Source of the DNA: a bacterium
GTDB lineage: Bacteria > Armatimonadota > UBA5829
Direction: 5' to 3'
DNA length: 32,097 nucleotides
Assembly (NCBI GenBank): GCA_021373255.1
Contig: JAJFTD010000148.1
Span: 1-32,097, forward strand
Shown here: positions 21,824 to 28,973 of the stretch, in pieces
How the letters are laid out: each line of letters opens with the position of its first letter
Position numbering within the stretch: the stretch's first letter is position 1
Translations under genes and position numbers: made by a program
The notes under the pieces: generated by a model
Databases searched by the model: none
What the model was told of the DNA's origin: nothing
The model's input: the letters and a program-made list of their open reading frames with translations, nothing else

Positions 21824-22849
21824 ATGAACCTGGACACCATACCGCGAATATCACTCACTCATCTACCGACTCCTCTCGAAGAAGCGCCTAGGTTAGCTAA
21901 GAAACTCGGCTTACGCAAACTGTTGATCAAGCGTGATGACCTTACCAGCCTTGGAGGCGGGGGAAATAAAGCGCGCAAGCTGGAGTATTTATTGGCGGAT
22001 GCGTTGGCGAAGAATGCTGATGTGGTGATGACGGACGGTGGGCCGCAGTCTAATCATGCTCGAATGACTGCTGCAGCAGCTCGCAAGGTTGGGATCGACA
22101 GGTGCATTCTCTTTCTCGGTGGGCCAAGGTTCGATAGGTTTTATGGTAATCTGCTGTTGGATGTGGTATTTGGCGCTGAGATCAGGTTTATGGAAGATGC
22201 CACTGTAAAGGACATGGAGAACGCTATGACGGCGGAGGCTGCGACACTCAGCGCTCAGGGTGCGAGTCCATATATCATTCCTATTGGGGGATCAACACCG
22301 CTTGGGGCGTTAGGGTATGTGCGTGGCATGCGCGAACTTGCCGAGCAGTTGGATGAAGATGACAAGGCACCGCTGGTGATATTGGGAGTTGGATCTGCAG
22401 GGACACTGGCAGGATGCGCGTTGGGGCTCAGGTTGTTCCTGCCACAGGCAGAGATGATCGGGGTAAGCGTGGCTGGGAGAGCCAAGCCAATGCGCGAAAC
22501 AGCCGCACAGAACGCTAATGGGGCTGCGAATATGATCGGCGTAAACGAGCATTTCAACACGGATGACATCGTAGTCACTGATGACTATTATGGCGAGCGA
22601 TATGGCGTGCCATCAGAAGAAGGAAACAAGGCTATATTGCTGGCTGGGCGCACTGAAGGGCTGATCCTTGACCCTATTTACACCGGCAAGGCCATGGCCG
22701 GGCTTATCGGGTTGGCTCAATCAGGTGTAATAGACCCAAACCGAACAGTTATTTTCATTCACACCGGTGGTTCGCCGGGGTTGATGGCGTTCGAGGACCA
22801 GTTCAGAACATTGGCTAAGTTTGAACGCGTCGATATGGACAAGTCCTAA
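21824..22849 (+). CDS. D-cysteine desulfhydrase / ACC deaminase family PLP enzyme
   Basis: A 341-residue fold-type II PLP enzyme. The N-terminal LTHLPTPLEEAPRLAKKLG, the cofactor lysine K49 in GGGGNKARKLEYL, the SNHAR motif (76-80), the phosphate-binding GVGSAGTLAG and the C-terminal FIHTGGSPGLMAF are diagnostic. Family members act as D-cysteine desulfhydrase (pyruvate, sulfide and ammonia), 1-aminocyclopropane-1-carboxylate deaminase or L-cysteate sulfo-lyase. D-cysteine desulfhydrase is most likely from overall resemblance, but specificity cannot be settled by eye. AGGA lies 7 bases before the ATG. It converges on the E2 gene with only 6 bases between stop codons and no terminator between them. 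Confidence 0.88.
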   Translation: MNLDTIPRISLTHLPTPLEEAPRLAKKLGLRKLLIKRDDLTSLGGGGNKARKLEYLLADALAKNADVVMTDGGPQSNHARMTAAAARKVGIDRCILFLGGPRFDRFYGNLLLDVVFGAEIRFMEDATVKDMENAMTAEAATLSAQGASPYIIPIGGSTPLGALGYVRGMRELAEQLDEDDKAPLVILGVGSAGTLAGCALGLRLFLPQAEMIGVSVAGRAKPMRETAAQNANGAANMIGVNEHFNTDDIVVTDDYYGERYGVPSEEGNKAILLAGRTEGLILDPIYTGKAMAGLIGLAQSGVIDPNRTVIFIHTGGSPGLMAFEDQFRTLAKFERVDMDKS

Positions 22850-22855
22850 GCACGC

Positions 22856-24226
22856 TTATGCGTAAATCATATACGGCAGCTCTAATATCTGCTTGAGCCG
22901 GGCAAGAAACTCGGCGGCGGGTGCGCCATCCACTATGCGATGATCGAATGATAAGCACAAGTTCATCATCGAACACACCTTGATCTCGTTATCGACCACA
23001 ACCGGCTTCAGCTTTATCGCACAAACCGCGAGTATTGCGCATTGGCCTGGGGTGATTATAGGAGTGAAACTTTCTATACCGTAGGTGCCAAGGTTGGTTA
23101 TCGTAAATGTACCATCGCGAAAATCATCGGCTGTTGAATGACCGGAACGTGCTCTCTCAGCTAACTCCTTGATCTCTTTGGAAATCTGTGCCAAGCCCTT
23201 ACTTGGGACATCCTTCACCACTGGGACCACCAACCCACCCTCGATAGCCGTGGCGACGCCTATATTTACCTGGTCATGGATGACTATCTTGTCATCCTGC
23301 AGAGACGAGTTCATTATAGGCTTGTCTAGGATCGCACGGGCAACAGCTTTCACGATAATATCTGTAAATGAAATACGTACTCCCTGTGTGTTTTCGATTT
23401 CCTGCAGAATTTGATCCCGCATACGCACGCATTCTGTCATGTCGACTTCCGTGGTAAGCGTCACATGCACGGCTGTCGAATAACTTGCAGCTACATTTTG
23501 CGCGACGGCTTTCCGCATACCAGTAAATGGAATAGTTGCGCCAATGGCAGGGGCGGCCGGTGGCGTAACAGAAGGAGTCGGAGGAGCGGTGGGGGCTGCG
23601 GCGGCCTTTATATCTTCGCTCGTAACTTTGCCCCCCACTCCTGTTCCGGGAATGGCACCCACATCAACACCCATCTCAGCAGCCATCTTTCCAGCAAGCG
23701 GGGTAGCTTTACCAGTCGAAGCAATAAAATCGAGCACATCTTTTTCCACAATCCTACCATCTGGCCCGCTTCCTCGCCCGGCAAGCTGAGTTATGTCGAT
23801 GCCATGCTCTGCGGCGACTCTTCTCGCTGATGGAGATGCGAAAATTCTTTCTTCAACTCCGGCAGCTTCAGCGGCTGGTGCTGGTGCTGCCAATGGAGGC
23901 GCGGGTTGGGTCACAGTCGGGGCACCACCCTCTGCGGCGGCTTGCTCGGCTTTTGGAGTCTCCGCGAGGAGTTGATCTATAGGTTCATCGGCTAACGCAA
24001 TAATGGCGATGGGTTCCCTCACGGGGATCACGTCCTCGGGTTGGGCGAGTATCTTGCGAAGCACGCCCGATTCGGGCGCTTCTACTTCCATGTTGACCTT
24101 GTCCGTCATCACCTCAAGCAGCGGTTCGCCCGCCTTGACTTCGTCACCCTCGTTCTTGAACCACTGTATTATCGTCCCCTCCTCCATCGTCTGGCCAAGG
24201 AGAGGCATCACCATCTTCGTCGCCAT
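22856..24226 (-). CDS. Dihydrolipoamide acyltransferase (E2) of a 2-oxoacid dehydrogenase complex
   Basis: A 456-residue protein. Residues 1-80 are a lipoyl domain with the modified K43 in MTDKVNMEVEAP. An Ala/Pro linker follows, then two peripheral-subunit-binding domains in tandem: 130-168 (ASPSARRVAAEHGIDITQL) and 174-209 (ATPLAGKMAAEMGVDVGAI). After a second Ala/Pro linker comes the catalytic acyltransferase domain (about 232-456) with LSFDHRIVDG, H429 and D433. Such enzymes pass acyl groups from lipoate to CoA. Pyruvate, branched-chain or acetoin dehydrogenase cannot be told apart here, and no E1 or E3 gene is in the window. GGAGGT lies 8 bases before the ATG. The leader carries one copy of the 44-bp repeat. 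Confidence 0.93.
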   Translation of the reverse strand: MATKMVMPLLGQTMEEGTIIQWFKNEGDEVKAGEPLLEVMTDKVNMEVEAPESGVLRKILAQPEDVIPVREPIAIIALADEPIDQLLAETPKAEQAAAEGGAPTVTQPAPPLAAPAPAAEAAGVEERIFASPSARRVAAEHGIDITQLAGRGSGPDGRIVEKDVLDFIASTGKATPLAGKMAAEMGVDVGAIPGTGVGGKVTSEDIKAAAAPTAPPTPSVTPPAAPAIGATIPFTGMRKAVAQNVAASYSTAVHVTLTTEVDMTECVRMRDQILQEIENTQGVRISFTDIIVKAVARAILDKPIMNSSLQDDKIVIHDQVNIGVATAIEGGLVVPVVKDVPSKGLAQISKEIKELAERARSGHSTADDFRDGTFTITNLGTYGIESFTPIITPGQCAILAVCAIKLKPVVVDNEIKVCSMMNLCLSFDHRIVDGAPAAEFLARLKQILELPYMIYA

Positions 24227-24258
24227 ATTTACAGACCTCCAAGGTTGTTGTTAGCACA

Positions 24259-24302
24259 CAAGCTACCTAGACCACAATACCCTGCAGGTGAGATTTGAGA
24301 AA
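24259..24302. repeat. 44-bp direct repeat, copy A
   Basis: This copy begins caagctacctagaccaca and ends gatttgagaaa. It matches copy B (26735-26778) at 41 of 44 positions, all three differences being transitions. It lies in the leader of the E2 gene. A central CCTGCAGG is an 8-bp palindrome. Read on the plus strand both copies encode KLPRPQYPAG followed by E or K, I and a stop. Confidence 0.85.
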
Positions 24303-24351
24303 CAATAAGTACTTCTTCTGTAATCTACATTTGGAATCATACCGGGTTGAT

Positions 24352-24462
24352 ATGGGTTATGGGGTTTGGGTACACAACTTCAACTTCGAGGCTTTTGAGA
24401 TGGCTAAAGAGAAACATTTGCCCATCTCCGCTGAAGCGATGCAATCAATACTTGAAGAATAG
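24352..24462 (+). pseudogene. Possible small ORF or gene remnant, 36 codons
   Basis: An ATG frame of 36 codons ends FEAFEMAKEKHLPI then SAEAMQSILEE and a stop. Its composition looks more protein-like than the surrounding frames, as if it were the tail of a lost gene. There is no Shine-Dalgarno, and I do not recognise it. It sits just inside copy A of the direct repeat. Confidence 0.3.
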
Positions 24463-24487
24463 CATTAGTTGAGTGTTTCAAGCAGGA

Positions 24488-25177
24488 TTAATTAACAAAC
24501 CTATATTTAAACAAAGTCCATACTGCTACAAACGCATCGGACAATCGAATCTTCTTGCCTTCCTTTTTATTGCGACCAGTGTAATGTATAGGGACTTCAT
24601 ATATGTCAATATGATGCTTCGCCAGTTTTGCAGTTACCTCCGGGCAAAACTCAAAACCGCAGCATTTCAGCGGCATCTGTTTTAAAACATCACTTTTAAA
24701 AGCCTTGTAACAGGTTGCCTCATCTGTTATATGCATACCAAAGAGAAGATTGGTTGTAAAAGTAAGTATATAATTAGCTAATCGATTTTGAATACGCATT
24801 CCTTCGATTTTACCAAGAAATCGAGATCCATATACAACATCAGCATTACCTTCTACAATTGGTGTTATTATTTCCAGATACTGCTCAGGATCATATTCCA
24901 GATCTGCATCCTGAATAATAACAATATCTCCCGTTACATAATTAAGACCGGCTCTAATTGCTGCGCCTTTGCCAACATTTTCATTGGAGATGTGCAAAGT
25001 AATCCGCTTATCTGCATTATGCTCATTTATAACACGAATAGTATCATCCGTTGAACCATCATCAACGATTATAATCTCCTTCTCAATTCCATGTAGGTCC
25101 ACATCACTAACAGCCTTGATTACTTGAGCTATATGTTCTGCTTCATTATAGCAAGGGATAATAATCGATAATCTCAT
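24488..25177 (-). CDS. Family 2 glycosyltransferase (polyprenol-phosphate sugar synthase-like)
   Basis: A 229-residue GT-A enzyme. LSIIIPCYNEAEHI and IIIVDDGSTDDT form the nucleotide-sugar site, and QDADLEYDP carries the metal-binding D90-A-D92. VVYGSRFLGKIEGMRIQNRLANY and TDEATCYKAFKSDVL are typical of DPM1/GtrB-like enzymes that load mannose or glucose on polyprenol phosphate. There is no membrane helix at the C-terminus. The ATG overlaps the stop of the upstream membrane glycosyltransferase gene by 4 bases (ATGA), so the two are coupled; a lipid-linked sugar made here could feed that enzyme. A+T content is plainly higher than in neighbouring genes. Confidence 0.9.
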   Translation of the reverse strand: MRLSIIIPCYNEAEHIAQVIKAVSDVDLHGIEKEIIIVDDGSTDDTIRVINEHNADKRITLHISNENVGKGAAIRAGLNYVTGDIVIIQDADLEYDPEQYLEIITPIVEGNADVVYGSRFLGKIEGMRIQNRLANYILTFTTNLLFGMHITDEATCYKAFKSDVLKQMPLKCCGFEFCPEVTAKLAKHHIDIYEVPIHYTGRNKKEGKKIRLSDAFVAVWTLFKYRFVN

Positions 25178-26448
25178 TTCAATTCCTCCGTATCAGCAGG
25201 CTTTGATACAATTCGCCCTGATAACATCAAAAAAGATGTACATGCGAACCCAATTAGCAGCCCAGATAACGGCAGCAGATATCTGTATTCCGCATATATC
25301 ACCCCAAAAACAATGGTTGCATAAACCATCAATAATGCGCACGGCATCCAGAAGATATTTGACCTTTCAAATTTTGGGGTTCCTGCTCCCCAAGCAAGTA
25401 AAAGTAATCCGCTGATAATCGCGGCAAACATTGTTTTTATTTTGGAGTTCGGAGATAGATACCATAAACGTAACGATCCGATACATACTTTTCTAACAAG
25501 CGTCGCCGGGTGCTGCTGAACATCTTTCTTTGCTTTATTATTAAAATAATCATCTGCAACAGGTGTAATATCTAGATAACAACCATGGATACCATTCGTT
25601 CGGGTAGGAAAGCCCAAGCGAGCAGCTAGAGCATCATATTCACCATTTGCAATATTGACATTTACATCCAGAGCTCTATTACCAACCAAATATTGATAAC
25701 CGCCTCCGGTCGTTATCGGTATTAACCGTCCACTTACAATATAGTTCCGTACAGTCCAGGGGCAAATCACTATTAAAGCTACAATACAAAATGCAAAAGC
25801 GCATTTCCAACCTCGGCTTTCATTCTTACGACAGCTCAATAAGAATGCGGGTAACAATAATACAGGAAAACCTAACATCCAGCCTTTTGCAAGTACCTCT
25901 AAAGCGAATGCCGCTCCGGCAGCGGCTCCCCATATTGTATTGCGTATCCTAAACATAAAAAGCAAACAGAATGCAAATAATGATATAAAGAAGAACTGAA
26001 TTAGTTCTGTAAACGCATGCCATGAGTATATTATAAGCTGAGGATATAATGAGACTATTATGCCGGTCATCAACGCAGCATTTCTGCCAGCAATATACCA
26101 AAACATAGCAACCAGAACTGCGCAACCCAGTGCGGCAAATAGACAGTTTATAATTAAAACAGATAAATCCATATTGCCTATCAGATGATCAGTAAAACCC
26201 AACAATAATGGATAAACTGGAGCACGAAACACAGAGGGTTTCAGATCAGGAGCAAATCTTATACCATAACCTTGAGCAACCATTTGCCCGAGGTCTTGGT
26301 AACCATCCGAACTATAATAGCTTGGCGATTTGGGACCGATCTTCATACCAAATGAGAGCGAAGCAAAGACAAATACAGCCCTCACAGCAAGATTTAACAA
26401 AACCATAAATAACATCAACTTGCACAATTGTTTTTGTTTCACCATCAT
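25174..26448 (-). CDS. Polytopic GT-C glycosyltransferase (ArnT/PMT-like)
   Basis: A 424-residue membrane protein with about ten or more hydrophobic helices. The first outer loop contains SDGYQDLGQMVAQGYGI and FRAPVYPLLLGF, in the place where GT39/ArnT-type enzymes have their catalytic acidic loop. Such enzymes move a sugar from a polyprenol phosphate carrier to a lipid or protein outside the membrane. The acceptor cannot be read. Start: ATG 26448, followed by a second ATG at 26445, with AGGG 6 to 9 bases upstream; an earlier ATG at 26472 is weaker. It is coupled to the GT2 gene. It is A+T-rich and lies inside the direct-repeat bracket, which suggests transfer. Confidence 0.85.
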   Translation of the reverse strand: MMVKQKQLCKLMLFMVLLNLAVRAVFVFASLSFGMKIGPKSPSYYSSDGYQDLGQMVAQGYGIRFAPDLKPSVFRAPVYPLLLGFTDHLIGNMDLSVLIINCLFAALGCAVLVAMFWYIAGRNAALMTGIIVSLYPQLIIYSWHAFTELIQFFFISLFAFCLLFMFRIRNTIWGAAAGAAFALEVLAKGWMLGFPVLLLPAFLLSCRKNESRGWKCAFAFCIVALIVICPWTVRNYIVSGRLIPITTGGGYQYLVGNRALDVNVNIANGEYDALAARLGFPTRTNGIHGCYLDITPVADDYFNNKAKKDVQQHPATLVRKVCIGSLRLWYLSPNSKIKTMFAAIISGLLLLAWGAGTPKFERSNIFWMPCALLMVYATIVFGVIYAEYRYLLPLSGLLIGFACTSFLMLSGRIVSKPADTEELK

Positions 26449-26734
26449 CACACACCCTGGTACTGTATACATATCGTGCTCTATGTATAATTGCTTTAGT
26501 TATTGCACATTATACAATTCAATCGCACATAGTTTAGATACTACTAAGTTGCTATTTTTCATCTTCCGTTTTTTTAATACCTCATGATAACTGCAACTGA
26601 GATGGATTCATGATCACTACACAAGATCGGAACTCAAAGCAAGTTACCTTAAACACTATAGCAAATTCTCAAGGAAAGAAAAAGGTCAGCTCATCAGTGA
26701 ATGGTATACCACATATGTGCTTAGCATTAGCATG
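26449..26734. other. A+T-rich intergenic region inside the repeat bracket
   Basis: This is upstream of the glycosyltransferase pair and should hold its promoter; a TATAAT occurs on the minus strand near 26510-26505 without a clear -35. A plus-strand frame from ATG 26610 runs 54 codons into repeat copy B and ends KLPRPQYPAGKI. It has no ribosome-binding site and is not recognised. Confidence 0.4.
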
Positions 26735-26778
26735 CAAGCTGCCTAGACCACAATATCCTGCAGGTAAGATTTGAGAAA
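26735..26778. repeat. 44-bp direct repeat, copy B
   Basis: This copy begins caagctgcctagaccaca and differs from copy A (24259-24302) by three transitions. It marks the right side of the A+T-rich glycosyltransferase cassette, about 115 bases before the aconitase start. The distance between copies is 2,432 bases. Confidence 0.85.
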
Positions 26779-26829
26779 TAGCACATTATCAAGCCTCCAC
26801 CCCAACCTTGTGACCTTCAGCCCGTAAGA

Positions 26830-26859
26830 TTGTCTAGCATGCTCGACTCCTGCTATAAT
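26830..26859 (+). promoter_or_regulatory. Aconitase promoter
   Basis: TTGTCT (26830-26835) and TATAAT (26854-26859) are separated by 18 bases, with a start predicted about 27 bases before the aconitase ATG. Confidence 0.65.
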
Positions 26860-26892
26860 ACCTTTGAAACAGACGAATATTAGGAAGGCGAT

Positions 26893-28821
26893 ATGGGACT
26901 TAGTTTAGCCAAAAAGATAATCAAGGATCACCTGGTTGAGGGAAATATGGTCACCGGCGAGGAAATCGCAATCAGGATCGATCATACTCTCACTCAAGAT
27001 GCTACCGGCACGATGGCTTATTTGCAGTTTGAAGCTATGGGTGTGCCCAGGGTAAAGACAAAGCGTTCAGTGAGTTATGTGGACCATAACACCCTGCAAG
27101 CGGGGTTTGAGAACGCGGATGATCACGCGTATCTACAAAGCGTGGCGGCAAAGCATGGCATTTTCTTCTCAAGGCCCGGCAATGGTATATGCCATCAGGT
27201 GCAGTTGGAGCGGTTTGATATACCCGGTGACACATTGGTAGGGTCCGACAGCCATACCCCCACTGCTGGCGGGTTGGGAATGCTTGCGATGGGTGCAGGT
27301 GGCTTGGATGTGGCTGCAGCAATGGCGGGGCAGCCGTTCTATTTGCCTATGCCAAAAATTGTGTTGGTCAAGCTTACTGGAAAGCTGCAGGCGTGGGTGT
27401 CGGCAAAAGACGTGATCCTGGAAGTTCTTCGGCTGATGAGCGTAAAAGGTGGCGTAGGCAAGATCATCGAATATGGTGGCGAGGGTGTCGCGAGCCTGTC
27501 AGCGACCGACCGCGCAACTATCACCAACATGGGTGCAGAACTTGGCGCGACTACTTCCATATTCCCAAGCGATAACGTCACTCGAGAGTTCATGACAGCG
27601 CAGGGCCGGGAGCATGAGTGGAAAGAGCTCAAGGCCGATGCGGATGCGGAATATGATGAAGTTTACGAAATAAACTTGGACACACTTGAACCCATGATCG
27701 CCCAGCCGCACTCTCCTGATAACGTTGTTAAGGTATCTGAGATAGAAGGCACGAAAGTCGATCAGGTCGCTATTGGAAGCTGTACGAACTCATCACTCAG
27801 AGACCTGATGGTGGTTGCTGGCGCCCTGAAGGGCAAGTCCGTGCACCCAACGGTAAGCCTGGTAATCTCTCCCGGTTCAAAGCAGGTGTTTGAGATGATA
27901 GCCAGAAACGGCGCGCTAGCTGATATGGTTTCAGCGGGTGCGAGAATATTGGAGTCCGCCTGCGGGCCGTGCATCGGAATGGGCCAATCACCAAAGACCA
28001 ATGCAATCTCCATCCGCACATTTAACCGCAACTTCGAGGGACGCAGCGGGACCAAGAGCGCACAGGTATACCTCGCTGGCCCCGAGGTGGCGGTAGCTGC
28101 AGCTATTAATGGCGTCGTTACCGATCCACGCAAGCTCGGAAAGCCTGTTTCGTTCGATACTCCTGAGAAGTATCTGGTTGATGATCGGATGGTACTTGCG
28201 CCGAGTGATAACCCGGAATCAGTGGAAATCGTCCGAGGGCCGAACATCAAGCCGCTGCCGAAAAACGAGGGCGTACCTGCAACAATGTCGGGCAAGGTTC
28301 TCCTCAAAGTGGGCGACAATATCACCACAGACCACATTATGCCGGCCGGCGCAAAGGTGCTGCCGTTGAGGTCGAACATACCCGCGATATCCGAGCACGT
28401 GTTCACAGCGGTCGACCCCGAGTTTCCCAAGCGTGCAAGGGATTTCGGCGGTGGGTTCATCCTCGGTGGTGAGAACTACGGCCAGGGCTCATCTCGCGAA
28501 CATGCCGCTCTGGCACCTATGTATCTTGGCGTGAAAGCCGTGATTACAAAGTCATTCGCACGAATCCACAGGCAGAACCTGATCAACTTCGGCATTCTGC
28601 CGCTTAAACTGGTTGATCCGGCGGATTACGACCGCATCAACCAACTCGACAACATCGAAATTCCCGACATCGCCAGCAAGCTAAAGAACGGCGAGACTGT
28701 TTTTGATCTTGTTGATAAGACAGCCGGAGTTACAGTGAAGGTCACCCACGACCTCTCCGAACGAGAGCGGGAAGTCACGCTTGCGGGCGGCAGGCTGAAT
28801 TATATTAAAGAACAGGGTTAA
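26893..28821 (+). CDS. Aconitate hydratase, short single-polypeptide type
   Basis: A 642-residue [4Fe-4S] hydro-lyase. The N-terminal domains carry IDHTLTQDATGTMAYLQF, SDSHTPTAGGLGML, GSCTNSS and CGPCIGMGQSP, which supply the three cluster cysteines. The swivel domain at the C-terminus has GDNITTDHIMPAG and GGENYGQGSSREHAALAP. The length and fused swivel domain match the Aquifex-type aconitase family rather than the about 890-residue AcnA or the two-subunit isopropylmalate isomerase. It interconverts citrate and isocitrate; a homoaconitase role cannot be excluded. An AGGAAGG precedes the ATG closely. It has its own promoter and a strong terminator, so it is a single-gene unit. Confidence 0.93.
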   Translation: MGLSLAKKIIKDHLVEGNMVTGEEIAIRIDHTLTQDATGTMAYLQFEAMGVPRVKTKRSVSYVDHNTLQAGFENADDHAYLQSVAAKHGIFFSRPGNGICHQVQLERFDIPGDTLVGSDSHTPTAGGLGMLAMGAGGLDVAAAMAGQPFYLPMPKIVLVKLTGKLQAWVSAKDVILEVLRLMSVKGGVGKIIEYGGEGVASLSATDRATITNMGAELGATTSIFPSDNVTREFMTAQGREHEWKELKADADAEYDEVYEINLDTLEPMIAQPHSPDNVVKVSEIEGTKVDQVAIGSCTNSSLRDLMVVAGALKGKSVHPTVSLVISPGSKQVFEMIARNGALADMVSAGARILESACGPCIGMGQSPKTNAISIRTFNRNFEGRSGTKSAQVYLAGPEVAVAAAINGVVTDPRKLGKPVSFDTPEKYLVDDRMVLAPSDNPESVEIVRGPNIKPLPKNEGVPATMSGKVLLKVGDNITTDHIMPAGAKVLPLRSNIPAISEHVFTAVDPEFPKRARDFGGGFILGGENYGQGSSREHAALAPMYLGVKAVITKSFARIHRQNLINFGILPLKLVDPADYDRINQLDNIEIPDIASKLKNGETVFDLVDKTAGVTVKVTHDLSEREREVTLAGGRLNYIKEQG

Positions 28822-28830
28822 TGGTTTGAT

Positions 28831-28864
28831 GGTCCCGGATCTGCGCGATCCGGGACCTATTTTT
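28831..28864 (+). terminator. Rho-independent terminator of the aconitase gene
   Basis: A perfect 11-bp stem (ggtcccggatc, 28831-28841, with its complement at 28847-28857) and a 5-base loop run into TATTTTT. A second hairpin without T-run (gcggatc/gatccgc, 28866-28882) follows. Confidence 0.9.
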
Positions 28865-28973
28865 CGCGGATCTGTGATCCGCTCCATCACGGATTCTAAC
28901 CTCTACCCCTATCCTCCATTCCCCAAAATCTATCTGTTTGGCGGCTGCTGTTCGGGGGCAAATATGAAGCGAT

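Noticed and set aside
24488-26448. Insertion sequence carrying the glycosyltransferases
   Set aside because: No transposase and no terminal inverted repeats; only a direct repeat brackets the segment.
27762-28460. 232-codon minus-strand ORF within aconitase
   Set aside because: Shadow of a well-conserved plus-strand enzyme, with no family motif or ribosome-binding site.
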